A stretch of DNA of 64,000 nucleotides from Pseudomonas piscis (GTDB lineage: Bacteria; Pseudomonadota; Gammaproteobacteria; Pseudomonadales; Pseudomonadaceae). Below, one piece after another: positions 52,553 to 60,985 of the stretch. Every line of letters begins with the position of its first letter. The first letter of the stretch is position 1. Below the pieces are notes generated by a model. It had not been told where the DNA came from and made no database searches. It worked only from the letters and a program-made list of their open reading frames with translations. The DNA lies in NCBI RefSeq assembly GCF_009380155.1, contig NZ_WHUV01000004.1:558001-622000 (forward strand), read 5' to 3'. The position numbers were made by a program, and so were the translations under genes.

Positions 52553-52986
52553 AATTGCAGGCTCGATTGAACGGACAGGCTGCTGGGCAGGCTGGGCACC
52601 GGGCCGATCACCGGCAGCACCACCTGGGGCATCACCCGGTTCAGCTTGCTGATGGGATAGCTCACGCTGACGGTCAGTACGCCGCCGCTGTAGGTCGCGC
52701 TGTAGTCGTTGGCGCCGAAGTTGAAGACGGGCGGAATCCACCTGGTCTGGGCCTGCACCACGGCGAGGGCGAGGTTCTGCACCGTGGTGGCGTAGTTGGG
52801 CGTATTGGGGTCGACCTTGACGGCCTGGCGCAGTGCCTCGGCGGTGGCCTGGTGGAAGGATTGCATCATCAACAGCGGCACGCTGTAGGTGACCAGGCCG
52901 TAGAACACCGCGAAAAAGATCACGAAAACCGCCGCGAACTCGATTGCCGCAGCGCCTTTCTGTTTTCTAGGGAGGCCCGGTTTCAT
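52549..52986 (-). CDS. TadE/TadF-like minor pseudopilin
   Basis: 145 residues. The N-terminus reads MKPGLPRKQKGAAAIEFAAVFVIFFAVFYGLVTYSVPLL, a TadE-type type IVb prepilin-like segment (G before AAAIEF with Glu at +5), so FppA probably processes it. The rest is a small extracytoplasmic domain. The start at 52984-52986 has only a weak ribosome site; an ATG 11 codons upstream (MDIVVVRVDALMKPG) is possible. It overlaps the pprA start and is divergent from fppA. Confidence 0.8.
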   Translation of the reverse strand: MKPGLPRKQKGAAAIEFAAVFVIFFAVFYGLVTYSVPLLMMQSFHQATAEALRQAVKVDPNTPNYATTVQNLALAVVQAQTRWIPPVFNFGANDYSATYSGGVLTVSVSYPISKLNRVMPQVVLPVIGPVPSLPSSLSVQSSLQF

Positions 52987-53060
52987 GAGTGCGTCTACCC
53001 TGACAACCACTATGTCCATTGAGCATAGGATCAATCCGCCGAAAGGGACTGTTCTGGCCG

Positions 53061-53528
53061 ATGCATTTCTTGGTTTTGTGGAGCTGGTTGGCACTCTGTG
53101 CGTTGCAGGACCTGCGCCAACGGCGGATCGCCAATATCCTGACCCTGGGCGCTGTGGTGCTGGCGGCGCTGTACCTGGCGTGGGCCGGCAGCACCTGGCT
53201 GGGAGCACCGCCCGCCGAAGGGGGCTGGGCCCTGGTGGTAGCCCTGGCGCTGACTCTGCCCGGGTATGCCATGGGCAAGATGGGGGCGGCGGATGTGAAG
53301 CTCATGGCGGCCCTGGGCCTGGCCTCCGATCTCCAGCATTTGCTGGGCGCGTTCATCGGCGCCGGGCTATGCAGCGGACTCTGGTGGTTGTTTGTCCGGC
53401 TTTGCAGGTTGGCCAGACAGGCACTTGGGCCACCTGTCCGGGAGGAGCCTTCGCGGCCGTCAAAAAAATATCCCTTCGCGCCTTTTGTCCTGGCTGGAAT
53501 GGTCTTAACTGTGATGGTGGCCCATTAG
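53061..53528 (+). CDS. fppA: Prepilin peptidase of the Tad system, FppA-like
   Basis: 155-residue A24-family aspartic protease with about four membrane helices. Catalytic aspartates are D17 (LCALQDLRQRRI) and D78 (GKMGAADVKLMAALG). It cleaves Flp and TadE-type prepilins at the inner membrane. The ATG at 53061 gives the family N-terminus (MHFLVLWSWLALC); an ATG 14 codons upstream is less likely. It is divergent from tadE and 123 bases ahead of pprB. Confidence 0.9.
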   Translation: MHFLVLWSWLALCALQDLRQRRIANILTLGAVVLAALYLAWAGSTWLGAPPAEGGWALVVALALTLPGYAMGKMGAADVKLMAALGLASDLQHLLGAFIGAGLCSGLWWLFVRLCRLARQALGPPVREEPSRPSKKYPFAPFVLAGMVLTVMVAH

Positions 53529-53651
53529 TCGCCGGGCCGTTTAACGCTATGTACATAGTCGGAAAGTAGGTCTAGGTTCTAGTTCAGCGGCCTGGATCAT
53601 GCGAGGCACACAGGAGTGGCCGGTCGGCGCCGGGCCCGCACGGAGTAACAC
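53529..53651 (+). promoter_or_regulatory. Upstream region of pprB with a 12-bp palindrome
   Basis: CTATGTACATAG at 53547-53558 is a perfect 12-bp palindrome about 94 bases before the pprB start. The same CTATG half-site occurs in the tadE-fppA gap and twice in the rcpC-flp gap, suggesting a shared regulator. I could not place -35/-10 elements with confidence. Confidence 0.4.
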
Positions 53652-54434
53652 GTGAACAAGCTCACTTCACAGATGAAAGTGCTGGTGGTGGACGATCAAC
53701 CCCTGATCGTCGAGGAACTCTGCGAGTTCCTGGAGGGCAGCGGCTATCGCTGCGTGCCTTGCCAGTCCAGTCGCGATGCGGTGGACAGCTTCGCCAGGGA
53801 TCCGGAGATCGCCCTGGTGCTGTTCGACCTGCACATGCCCGACCTGGACGGCATCGAGCTGGTGCAGGAACTGCAACGCATCGCCGGCAAGCACCGGGTA
53901 TTCGAGGCCATCATGCTCACTGGCCAATCCGACAAGCAGGATGTGATCAAGGCCCTGCGGGTAGGAGTGGCCGACTACTACCAGAAACCCATCGACCTGG
54001 CAGAGCTGCTCGAAGGCTTGCGGCGCCAGGAGGCCGCCTTGCAGGAGCGGCAGAAGAACCTGCACCTGGGGCAACTGAACCAGAAGCTGCAGTTTCTTTC
54101 GGAGTCCATCGACGATCTCTACCAGGACCTGGACAAGGTCCGGCGCAGCCCCGCCGACCCTGGAACCCAGGGTGAGCCAGGGGCCGAAGCCGATACCGTC
54201 GAGATCCCGACGATCTTCCACCAGCTCTCGCCCCGCCAGCTGGACGTGGCTCGCCTGGTGGGCAAGGGCCAGACCAACTACCAGATCGCCTGCGAGCTGG
54301 GTATCACCGAGAACACCGTCAAGCTCTATGTTTCCCAGGTCTTGCGCCTGACCCACATGCACAACCGCACGCAACTGGCCCTGGCCCTGTCGCCGAGCAA
54401 TTCGGGCCTGCGCCAGCGCGTCACCGAGCACTGA
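53652..54434 (+). CDS. pprB: Response regulator PprB-like (receiver plus LuxR-type helix-turn-helix)
   Basis: 260 residues. Receiver at about 8-125 (KVLVVDDQPLIVEELCEFL; acceptor Asp in ALVLFDLHMPDLDG; YYQKPID), a coiled-coil-like linker (about 125-160), and a LuxR/FixJ-type HTH (about 188-250, LSPRQLDVARLVGKGQTNYQIACELGITENTVKLYVSQVL). In P. aeruginosa PprB activates the tad-rcp-flp genes and other adhesion functions. Here it sits inside the Tad locus, opposite in direction to the main operon. Confidence 0.9.
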   Translation: MNKLTSQMKVLVVDDQPLIVEELCEFLEGSGYRCVPCQSSRDAVDSFARDPEIALVLFDLHMPDLDGIELVQELQRIAGKHRVFEAIMLTGQSDKQDVIKALRVGVADYYQKPIDLAELLEGLRRQEAALQERQKNLHLGQLNQKLQFLSESIDDLYQDLDKVRRSPADPGTQGEPGAEADTVEIPTIFHQLSPRQLDVARLVGKGQTNYQIACELGITENTVKLYVSQVLRLTHMHNRTQLALALSPSNSGLRQRVTEH

Positions 54435-54436
54435 TC

Positions 54437-54459
54437 CCTGGCGCCTGTGCGGCGCCAGG
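54437..54459. terminator. Hairpin between convergent pprB and the DUF3613-like gene
   Basis: Perfect 9-bp stem CCTGGCGCC / GGCGCCAGG with a 5-nt loop, three bases past the pprB stop and 15 bases beyond the stop of the opposing gene. There is no T-run. Confidence 0.55.
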
Positions 54460-54473
54460 CGATGCCTTGCCAG

Positions 54474-54740
54474 CTACTTGTTATTGATCTTCCCGCCGGC
54501 ATCCGGATTGTAGAAGTCCGGGATCTCGTACTGGTATTTCTTCAGCCAGCGCTGCAGCGCCAGTTCCTGTTCGCGGGCGGTGGCGGTCTGTGGTTGTGGC
54601 GAGGCCTGCAGGTTACGGCTTTGCAGCAGCAGCCAGCCTTCGGTCTCCTGCTGCTGGGGCGAGGCCGGGCCGGGGTCGATGGCCTGGGCCGCCAGGGGCA
54701 GGGCCAGTAGCAGGGGGCAGCAGAGCATGGACAGTTTCAT
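54474..54740 (-). CDS. Small exported Tad-locus protein (DUF3613-like)
   Basis: 88 residues: signal peptide (1-20, ending LAAQA) and a short mature part rich in Gln (PQQQETEGWLLLQSRNLQASPQPQTATAREQELALQRWLKKYQYEIPDFY). It fits the small DUF3613 proteins of Pseudomonas Tad loci (PA4298 position, from memory). Last gene of the rcpC-to-tadD operon, two bases after the tadD stop. Function unknown; periplasmic. Confidence 0.75.
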   Translation of the reverse strand: MKLSMLCCPLLLALPLAAQAIDPGPASPQQQETEGWLLLQSRNLQASPQPQTATAREQELALQRWLKKYQYEIPDFYNPDAGGKINNK

Positions 54741-54742
54741 CT

Positions 54743-55477
54743 TCAGCGCTCCTTGGCGGGTATTGCGTCGGGTTGCAGGCTGGCCGCGCCACTGGCCACC
54801 TGGGTCACCCTGGCGACGGGTTTTCCAGAGGTCTTGAGTTCTTCGGCGCGGGCTTGGGCCTGGGCGAACTGCTGTGGGTTCAGGCGTGCGCGGCTGACCA
54901 CTTGCGAGGCCTGCTGCCAGTTGTCCTGGTAGAGCAACAGGGTCACCAGGTTGATGGCCGCCAAGGGGTCGGACTGCTGGAGCTCGATGGCGGTCAGAAA
55001 CTCGAATCGGGCGTCTTCGAGTCGTAGCTGGTTGAGGTAGACCACACCCAGGTCGTTGCGGATCTTCTCGTTGGTCGGCGCCAGGCTGGCGGCCCGTTGC
55101 AGGTGCGCCTGGGCCTGGCTGTTGTCGCCCCGGGCGGCGGCCAGCTGGCCCAGGCCGTGTTCCCCTTCGGCCGCCAGGCATGACCCCAGCAGGCTGCGAT
55201 ACAGCGGCTCGGCTTCGCTGCGGCCCAGCAAGCGGTAGACCCGGGCCTTGCGCACCCGGACCTCGGCCAGGTTGTCCGGCAGGCTCTGCAGGTTGGCCAG
55301 GCCGGCGTACAGCTTGCCATCGTTGGTCATGTCGTCGGCCAGGTTCACCGTCAGTTCCTGTTCGGAGCTGAGCTTGGCGCAACTGCTGGAGCTGGTCAGG
55401 GCCGCCCAGGGCGCCTGGCCGTTGCTGGCGCAACCGCCCAGCAGTGCCAGGCAGGTGATGGCGATCAGTGGTTTCAT
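54743..55477 (-). CDS. tadD: TadD, tetratricopeptide-repeat lipoprotein of the Flp pilus
   Basis: 244 residues. Lipobox LGGC (Cys16), then three to four TPR-like helical pairs (AEPLYRSLLGSCLAAEGEHGLGQLAAARGDNSQAQAHLQRAASLAP; IRNDLGVVYLNQLRLEDARFEFLTAIELQ; DPLAAINLVTLLLYQDNWQQASQVV). TadD probably acts as pilotin or scaffold for the RcpA secretin. It is 10 bases past the tadC stop. Confidence 0.9.
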   Translation of the reverse strand: MKPLIAITCLALLGGCASNGQAPWAALTSSSSCAKLSSEQELTVNLADDMTNDGKLYAGLANLQSLPDNLAEVRVRKARVYRLLGRSEAEPLYRSLLGSCLAAEGEHGLGQLAAARGDNSQAQAHLQRAASLAPTNEKIRNDLGVVYLNQLRLEDARFEFLTAIELQQSDPLAAINLVTLLLYQDNWQQASQVVSRARLNPQQFAQAQARAEELKTSGKPVARVTQVASGAASLQPDAIPAKER

Positions 55478-55487
55478 CAGGTTTCCT

Positions 55488-56372
55488 CTAGGACGCGAAG
55501 GCCCGGGCGATGGCGGTGAAGCCTGGCCCGGCCAGGACGATCAACAGTGCGGGGAAGAGAAACAGCATCATTACCACCGACATTTTGGCCGACATTTTCG
55601 AGATGTATTCCTGCAGGCGGGTCAGGCGCCGGTCATCCAGTAACTGCTTGAGCGCTTGCAGCGACTTCATCGCACCACCGCCTTGCAGGATCAGTTGCTG
55701 GAGGATCACGCAGGTGTCGGTGAACTCATCCACCGCCAGCAGCATTGCGGTCTGGTTCAGTTCGTGGCCCAGCTCCAGGCCCGAGTCGACCCGTGCCAGG
55801 ACCAGGCGCAGTTCATGGGTCAGCTCCGGCAGCAGTTTCTGCGCCTCGGTACTCAGCACCCGCAGCGCCTGTTCCACGGCCATGCCCGATTCGAACAGGA
55901 TGCGCAGCAGTGGAATGAAGGTGGAGATCTCCAGAGCAATGTGTTTCTGCCGGCGCAGGGCGAAGTAGGCCAGGGCGCGTTTGGGCAGCAGGTAGCCGGC
56001 GCCGGCGGAGAGCATCGGCAACAGCCACTTGTTGGCGGTGTTGGGGTAGGCCACTTCCTGGATGAACAGGGTCAGGCAAACCACCACCAGTGGCGTGGCC
56101 AGTTGCAGGGCGGCGAACAGCGAACGCTGGTTGGCGCGGCGCCAGCCCAGGCGGTTGAGCAGGATCTGGGTCTCGCTGTCCATGCTCACCGCGCGTTGGC
56201 CGAAGCGGCTTTCGCCAAGCTGGCGCAGCCAGCTGCCCAGGCGGCTGTCGCGGGTCATGTGGCCCTGTAGCCGTTGGGTGACCTGGCGCTCGCGCCGGCG
56301 TTGCTCCAGCACGATGTTGCCAAGCAACAGCGCGGCTCCGAGGAACAGCAGCAGCGCCGCTAGCAGCAACAC
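55488..56372 (-). CDS. tadC: TadC, inner-membrane platform protein
   Basis: 294 residues with a T2SSF domain in the C-terminal half (ALEISTFIPLLRILFESGMAVEQALRVLS; LQQLILQGGGAMKSLQALKQLLDDRRLTRLQEYISKMSAKMSVVMMLFLFPALLIVLAGPGF) and membrane helices near 5-22, 88-103, 110-128 and 265-285. With TadB it forms the GspF-like platform. The start is a GTG at 56370-56372 with GGAG at good spacing, one base after the tadB stop. Confidence 0.93.
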   Translation of the reverse strand: MLLLAALLLFLGAALLLGNIVLEQRRRERQVTQRLQGHMTRDSRLGSWLRQLGESRFGQRAVSMDSETQILLNRLGWRRANQRSLFAALQLATPLVVVCLTLFIQEVAYPNTANKWLLPMLSAGAGYLLPKRALAYFALRRQKHIALEISTFIPLLRILFESGMAVEQALRVLSTEAQKLLPELTHELRLVLARVDSGLELGHELNQTAMLLAVDEFTDTCVILQQLILQGGGAMKSLQALKQLLDDRRLTRLQEYISKMSAKMSVVMMLFLFPALLIVLAGPGFTAIARAFAS

Positions 56373-56373
56373 T

Positions 56374-57255
56374 TCAGATACTCCTCAGCATGCGCCACAG
56401 CGCGAGGCAGCCGACGATCTGCAAACACACGGCGGTGATCAGCATCCTCTGCCCGGAGGGGTCATGCCACATGCCGAGCATGTAGCCGGGATTGGTGAAC
56501 ATGAAGTAACCCACCAGCAGCAACGGCAAGACGCCCAGGACCCAGGCGGTCATGCGGGTTTCCCCGGTCATCGCGCTCAATTGCCGGGCCCCTTGCTCGC
56601 GCTCGCGGATCAACTTGATCAGGTTCTCCAGCAGCTCGCTGGCATTGCCGCCGTAGCGATGGTTGACCTTCAGGCCCAGGGCGAACATGCGCAGTTCGTC
56701 CCGTTCGTAGAATTCGGCGAAGTCGCTGACCGCCTCCGGCAGGTTGACCCCCAGTTGTACGTTGCGTTGCACCCGGCCCATGGCTTGCTTGAGTGGGTCG
56801 CTGCTCGATTCGATGGCCCCCAGTACCGCATCCGCCAGGGTCCGCCCCGATTTCAGGCTGCGCACGCTGTGGTCCAGCAAGGGCGGCAGCTGTTCGATCA
56901 TGCGCTTGATCCGCCGCTGGTAGCGCCAGCTGACGTACAGGCGCAGCAGTATGGGTGGCCCCAGGGCACCGCCCAGCAGGCCGAACCAGTGGGCCAGCAG
57001 ATAGCCCAGCAGCATGCATAGGGCCCAGGCTGCCAGCCACAACCCCAGGCGTTCGCCGGGCTGGCCCAGGCCGGCGCGGATGAAGGCGCGTTCCAGGCCG
57101 GTCCAGGAACTGGGGGGTGGTGCCTGGTCGGGCTGTCCTTCGGCCAGGCGGCTGAGTACTCGCTCGCGCTCGGTCTTGCGTACGCCGTGATAGAACAACC
57201 AGCCGGACAGCCCCAGCAAGATCAGGCAGATCAGGGTCAGCAGCAGCGCGATCAT
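56374..57255 (-). CDS. tadB: TadB, inner-membrane platform protein
   Basis: 293 residues, T2SSF-type, with helices at about 3-22, 80-105, 228-246 and 270-290. The platform motif is IEQLPPLLDHSVRSLKSGRTLADAVLGAIESSSDPLKQAMGRVQRNVQLG. It pairs with TadC. The ATG is at 57253-57255, 17 bases past the tadA stop. Confidence 0.93.
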   Translation of the reverse strand: MIALLLTLICLILLGLSGWLFYHGVRKTERERVLSRLAEGQPDQAPPPSSWTGLERAFIRAGLGQPGERLGLWLAAWALCMLLGYLLAHWFGLLGGALGPPILLRLYVSWRYQRRIKRMIEQLPPLLDHSVRSLKSGRTLADAVLGAIESSSDPLKQAMGRVQRNVQLGVNLPEAVSDFAEFYERDELRMFALGLKVNHRYGGNASELLENLIKLIREREQGARQLSAMTGETRMTAWVLGVLPLLLVGYFMFTNPGYMLGMWHDPSGQRMLITAVCLQIVGCLALWRMLRSI

Positions 57256-57272
57256 GGCTCACCCCCGGCGGT

Positions 57273-58544
57273 TCAGTTGAGGCCCAGCCCGATTTCCCGG
57301 CGCAGCTTGTCCCCGGCGGGGTTGAGCGCCTCGCGCAGGAAACCGAAGCCGGTGCGCCGATCCAGGCGGAACAGGGTATTGGTGACGTAGATGTCGTCGC
57401 GGATGCCCACCACTTCCACCACCTCGCTGACGCAGCGACGGCCGTCGGGCATGCGGCTGAGCTGGATCACCACGTCCAGGGCCGCGCAGATCATCTGCCG
57501 CAGGGTGCGCTCGGCGACGTGGCGACCAGTCAGGCCCACCAGGGTCTCCAGGCGCAGCAGGGCATCCTGGGCATTGTTGGCATGCACGGTGCTCATGGAG
57601 CCGTCGTGGCCGGTGTTCATCGCCGTCAGCACGTCCAGCACCTCCACGCCGCGGATCTCGCCGAGGATGATGCGGTCCGGGCGCATCCGCAGGGCGTTGC
57701 GGATCAGGTCGCTGGCCTTGACCTCGCCATGGCCCTCGGCATTGGGCGGACGGGTTTCCAGGCGCACCACATGGGGGTGTCCCAGTTGCAGCTCGGCCAC
57801 GTCCTCGATGGTCACCAGGCGTTCATGGGGATTGATCAACTGGCTGAGGATGTTCAGCAAGGTGGTCTTGCCGGTGCCGGTACCGCCGCTGATGAGGATG
57901 TTGCAGCGCTTGCCCACCGCGTCCTGGAGAAACTCGAAGATCGCCTGGTCGATGGTCTGCATGGCGATCAAGTCGCTGCTCTTGAGCATGTCCTTGCGAA
58001 ACTTGCGGATCGACAGGCATGGGCCGTCCAGGGCGATCGGCGGAATGATCGCGTTGACCCGGCTGCCGTCTGGCAGGCGCGCATCGACCATCGGCGAAGA
58101 CTCGTCGAGGCGCCGGCCCAATGGCGCAAGGATCCGTTGCATCACGCGCTCCACGTGGTGCGCGTCGATGAAGCGCAGGTCGCTCTGGTGCAGCACTCCG
58201 TCGCGTTCGACGAAGACCCGGTGCGGGCCGTTGACCAGGATCTCGGTCACCGCCGGATCGCGCAGCAGCACTTCCAGGGGGCCGAAGCCGGTCAGCTCAT
58301 CGACGATCTCCTCCGCCAGGCGCTCCATTTCATAGCGGGAAATGGCCAGGTGCATGCGCGCGATGTATTCGGCCACCTTGTCGGTGACGAACTGCGAGAG
58401 GTTCTGCCGCGAGCTTTCCAGCAGGTTCTTTCCCGACTCCTCGATGGCATCGATGATGTAGCGATGCAGGACCAGCTTCAGGCCTTCGTGGTCGGCGTTG
58501 CCGCTGGCGCGGTTCGACGCGCCAAAGAGTTTTTCTCCGCTCAT
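57273..58544 (-). CDS. tadA: TadA, Flp pilus assembly/secretion ATPase (CpaF family)
   Basis: 423-residue hexameric ATPase. Walker A ISGGTGTGKTTLLNILSQ, Asp box VTIEDVAELQL, Walker B RPDRIILGEIRGVE and His box TGHDGSMSTVHANNAQDALLRLE are intact. It drives Flp polymerisation. The ATG at 58542-58544 overlaps the tadZ stop by 4 bases. Confidence 0.96.
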   Translation of the reverse strand: MSGEKLFGASNRASGNADHEGLKLVLHRYIIDAIEESGKNLLESSRQNLSQFVTDKVAEYIARMHLAISRYEMERLAEEIVDELTGFGPLEVLLRDPAVTEILVNGPHRVFVERDGVLHQSDLRFIDAHHVERVMQRILAPLGRRLDESSPMVDARLPDGSRVNAIIPPIALDGPCLSIRKFRKDMLKSSDLIAMQTIDQAIFEFLQDAVGKRCNILISGGTGTGKTTLLNILSQLINPHERLVTIEDVAELQLGHPHVVRLETRPPNAEGHGEVKASDLIRNALRMRPDRIILGEIRGVEVLDVLTAMNTGHDGSMSTVHANNAQDALLRLETLVGLTGRHVAERTLRQMICAALDVVIQLSRMPDGRRCVSEVVEVVGIRDDIYVTNTLFRLDRRTGFGFLREALNPAGDKLRREIGLGLN

Positions 58545-59734
58545 CGGCCCCCCATGATCCGGTTGAGCCAGCCGGCCTTGGGCTGGGGCAGGCCTTGGGA
58601 ACGCTTGGCCAGGCGTTCACCCAGGGTCCGCAGGGCTTGTGTCAGTTGTTCACGCGGGCCCAGCTCGAACAGGGTGACGCCCTGGTTCTTGGCGTTCAGG
58701 CGCAGCTCGGGGCTGAACGCCAGTACCGCGATCACTTCCAGGCCGAAGGTCTTGCCCAGGGTGTCGGAGTCCGGGGCGACCGAGCGCAGGTAGCGGTCCA
58801 CCAACAGGCGCGCGTGCTCCAGCTTCATGCCCTTTTCCCGCCAGTGGTTGAGCACCTCCAGGTTGCGCCGGCAGTCGAGCACGTTCTGGTCGGTGCACCA
58901 CAGCAGCTTGTCGCAGTGGCTGACGAAGGTGCGCAGGGCCTCGCTGTCCGGTTGTCCCACCAGGTTCACCACGATGTGCTGGAAATGCTGGCGCAGGGCG
59001 CTGAGCAGCATGTACAGCTCCGCCGCGCTGGTGTGTTCCAGGGGCTCGTCGTGGCTGGCGTAGGCGAGGATCCGCAACCCGGCCTCGGCGCTGGTGAAGG
59101 CGCTGTCGATCAGGGTGGTATCCAGGCGGCGCAGGTGGCGCAGGGCATCGCCGAAGTGGAACGAACTCTCCAGGCCCAGCAAGGCCAGGCTGTCGCCCCT
59201 GGGTAGTCCGAGGTCCAGCAGCAGGGTCTGCTGGCCGCTCTTCTGCACCACCAATGCCAGATGCCCCGCCAGCAGCGCGCCGTCGCCATCGCCTTGGGCG
59301 CCGTAGAGCACGGTCAGGCCGCCCAACTGGGTGCTGGGGGTGACCGCGGGCAGGCGCTTGCTCAAGCGCCGGACCAGCCCGGCGACCTCGCTGGAGCGCG
59401 AGCCGTAGGCGACGAAATCGCGAGCCCCGGCGCGCATGGCGTTGAGCACCAGCTGGTTGTCCATGCCATCGCCCAGGGCGACGATCGCCAGCATCGGCTT
59501 GGCCTCCAGGGCACCCTCGATCAGCGCCGCCTGGGCCACCACGTGCTCGCGGTCGAGGCCGACGAACACCAGGTTGGCGCAGGTCACGTCCACCAGCGCC
59601 AGCAACTCGTCCAGGCTGCCATCGGCACCCACCACTTGGCCCAGGGGCGCCAGGGCGCCCTGCAACCACTCCAGGTCGGTGCTGTTGCGGGTGATGGCGA
59701 GGAAGGTCTGGCTCAGGTTCTGGTTCTGGCTCAT
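58541..59734 (-). CDS. tadZ: TadZ/CpaE-like localisation protein
   Basis: 397 residues. An atypical receiver N-terminus (about 10-130) is followed by a ParA/MinD-like domain whose Walker A is degenerate (TVLYGAQGDGDGALLAGHLAL, lacking the usual GKT/S), with LLLDLGLPRGDSLALLGL and HIVVNLVGQPDSEAL. TadZ marks the pole for pilus assembly. It overlaps rcpA and tadA by 4 bases each. Confidence 0.9.
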   Translation of the reverse strand: MSQNQNLSQTFLAITRNSTDLEWLQGALAPLGQVVGADGSLDELLALVDVTCANLVFVGLDREHVVAQAALIEGALEAKPMLAIVALGDGMDNQLVLNAMRAGARDFVAYGSRSSEVAGLVRRLSKRLPAVTPSTQLGGLTVLYGAQGDGDGALLAGHLALVVQKSGQQTLLLDLGLPRGDSLALLGLESSFHFGDALRHLRRLDTTLIDSAFTSAEAGLRILAYASHDEPLEHTSAAELYMLLSALRQHFQHIVVNLVGQPDSEALRTFVSHCDKLLWCTDQNVLDCRRNLEVLNHWREKGMKLEHARLLVDRYLRSVAPDSDTLGKTFGLEVIAVLAFSPELRLNAKNQGVTLFELGPREQLTQALRTLGERLAKRSQGLPQPKAGWLNRIMGGR

Positions 59735-60966
59735 TGCGACAGCCCACTGCGTTTATCGAAGTTGCCGTTCTCGAGGAAGAACATGCGATAGAAATTCGGA
59801 TCGTAGTTGCGCAAGCGTTCGCCGGGCAGGGCCGGCAGCTTGGCATCCACCGCCAGGGGCTGGACCAGGTGCGGAGTGACCACCATCAGCAGTTCGCGTT
59901 CTTCGCGGCTGATGGAGTTGTCGCGAAAGAAGGCGCCGAGCACCGGCAGGTCGCCCAGCCCGGGAAACTTGTTGACCTGGGAGCTGTTGCGGGTGCTGAT
60001 CAAGCCGCTGATGACGAAGCTCTCGCCGTCGGCCAGGGAGATGCTGGTATCGGTACGGCGGATGGTCAGGGCCGGCACCCGGGTACCGGCGATGGCCACG
60101 GAGTTGCTGTAGTCCAGCTCGCTGACCTCGGGGGCGACCTTCAGCGAGATGCGCCCGCGATCGACGATGGTGGGAGTCAGGGTCAGGCGGATGCCGAACT
60201 CCTTGTATTCGATGGTCACGCTGTTGCTGCCGGTGCTGGGCACCGGGATGGGGATTTCGCCCCCGGCGAGGAAACTCGCGCTCTGGCCATTGAGGGCCAC
60301 CAGGCTCGGGCGGGCCAGGGTATAGGCGAAACCGCTGCCTTCCAGGGCGTTGATCAGGGTCAGTACCCGGCCGCCGCCGAAGCCGATGTTGAACGAGTCA
60401 TTGTTCAGGGGAATGCTGCCGAAGACGGGCGTGGTGCTGCCGGAGCTGCTGCTGGTGACCGGAACGGTGTTCGGCGAGCCGATCAGGAAATTGTGCCCGC
60501 GGCCGAACAGCGAGACGCTGGCTTCCTTGAGCTTGGTGCGGCTGACCTCGACGAAGCGGATATCGGTCTGCACCTGGCTGGGCAGCGGCGCATCAGCGCT
60601 GCTCGATACGCGGGCCGCCTGCATCTCGGCGCTGGCCCGGCCCTGGACGAACACCATGCTCTGGCGCGGGGTGCTGGAGCAGGCGGTCCAGACCATCAGG
60701 CTGGTGGCTCCAGGGCCCATGCCGGTGAGCAGAAAGGCTCGGTCGCCGGTGGCCTGGACATCGGCGATCTTCGGGTCGCCCACTGCCAGCCGGGTGATCG
60801 CCACCGGCGATTGCAGCTGCTGTTGCAAGCCTTCACCGACTTCCAATACCCCGGGCAACGGGGCCAGGCCCGAGCAGCCCGTTGCCGGAGCGGCCTGGAC
60901 CGGATTCCAGAACAGTTGGCCCAGGGCCAGCAGGGCGATGAAGGTCGGCGTGGAACGACTGCGCAT
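59731..60966 (-). CDS. rcpA: RcpA, outer-membrane secretin of the Tad system (CpaC family)
   Basis: 411 residues from the second ATG (60964-60966), which has AAGG at proper spacing; an ATG three codons upstream abuts that ribosome site. Signal peptide to about residue 26, an N-terminal BON/T2SS-N-like domain (QQLQSPVAITRLAVGDPKIADVQATGDRAFLLTGMGPG), and the secretin core (VQTDIRFVEVSRTKLKEASV; FLAGGEIPIPVP; VSELDYSNSVAIAGTRVPALTIRRTDTSI; GESFVISGLISTRNSSQVNKFPGLGDLPVLGAFFR). It forms the pore for Flp pili. Confidence 0.95.
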   Translation of the reverse strand: MRSRSTPTFIALLALGQLFWNPVQAAPATGCSGLAPLPGVLEVGEGLQQQLQSPVAITRLAVGDPKIADVQATGDRAFLLTGMGPGATSLMVWTACSSTPRQSMVFVQGRASAEMQAARVSSSADAPLPSQVQTDIRFVEVSRTKLKEASVSLFGRGHNFLIGSPNTVPVTSSSSGSTTPVFGSIPLNNDSFNIGFGGGRVLTLINALEGSGFAYTLARPSLVALNGQSASFLAGGEIPIPVPSTGSNSVTIEYKEFGIRLTLTPTIVDRGRISLKVAPEVSELDYSNSVAIAGTRVPALTIRRTDTSISLADGESFVISGLISTRNSSQVNKFPGLGDLPVLGAFFRDNSISREERELLMVVTPHLVQPLAVDAKLPALPGERLRNYDPNFYRMFFLENGNFDKRSGLSQ

Positions 60967-60985
60967 GTATTGCATCCTTGCTCAA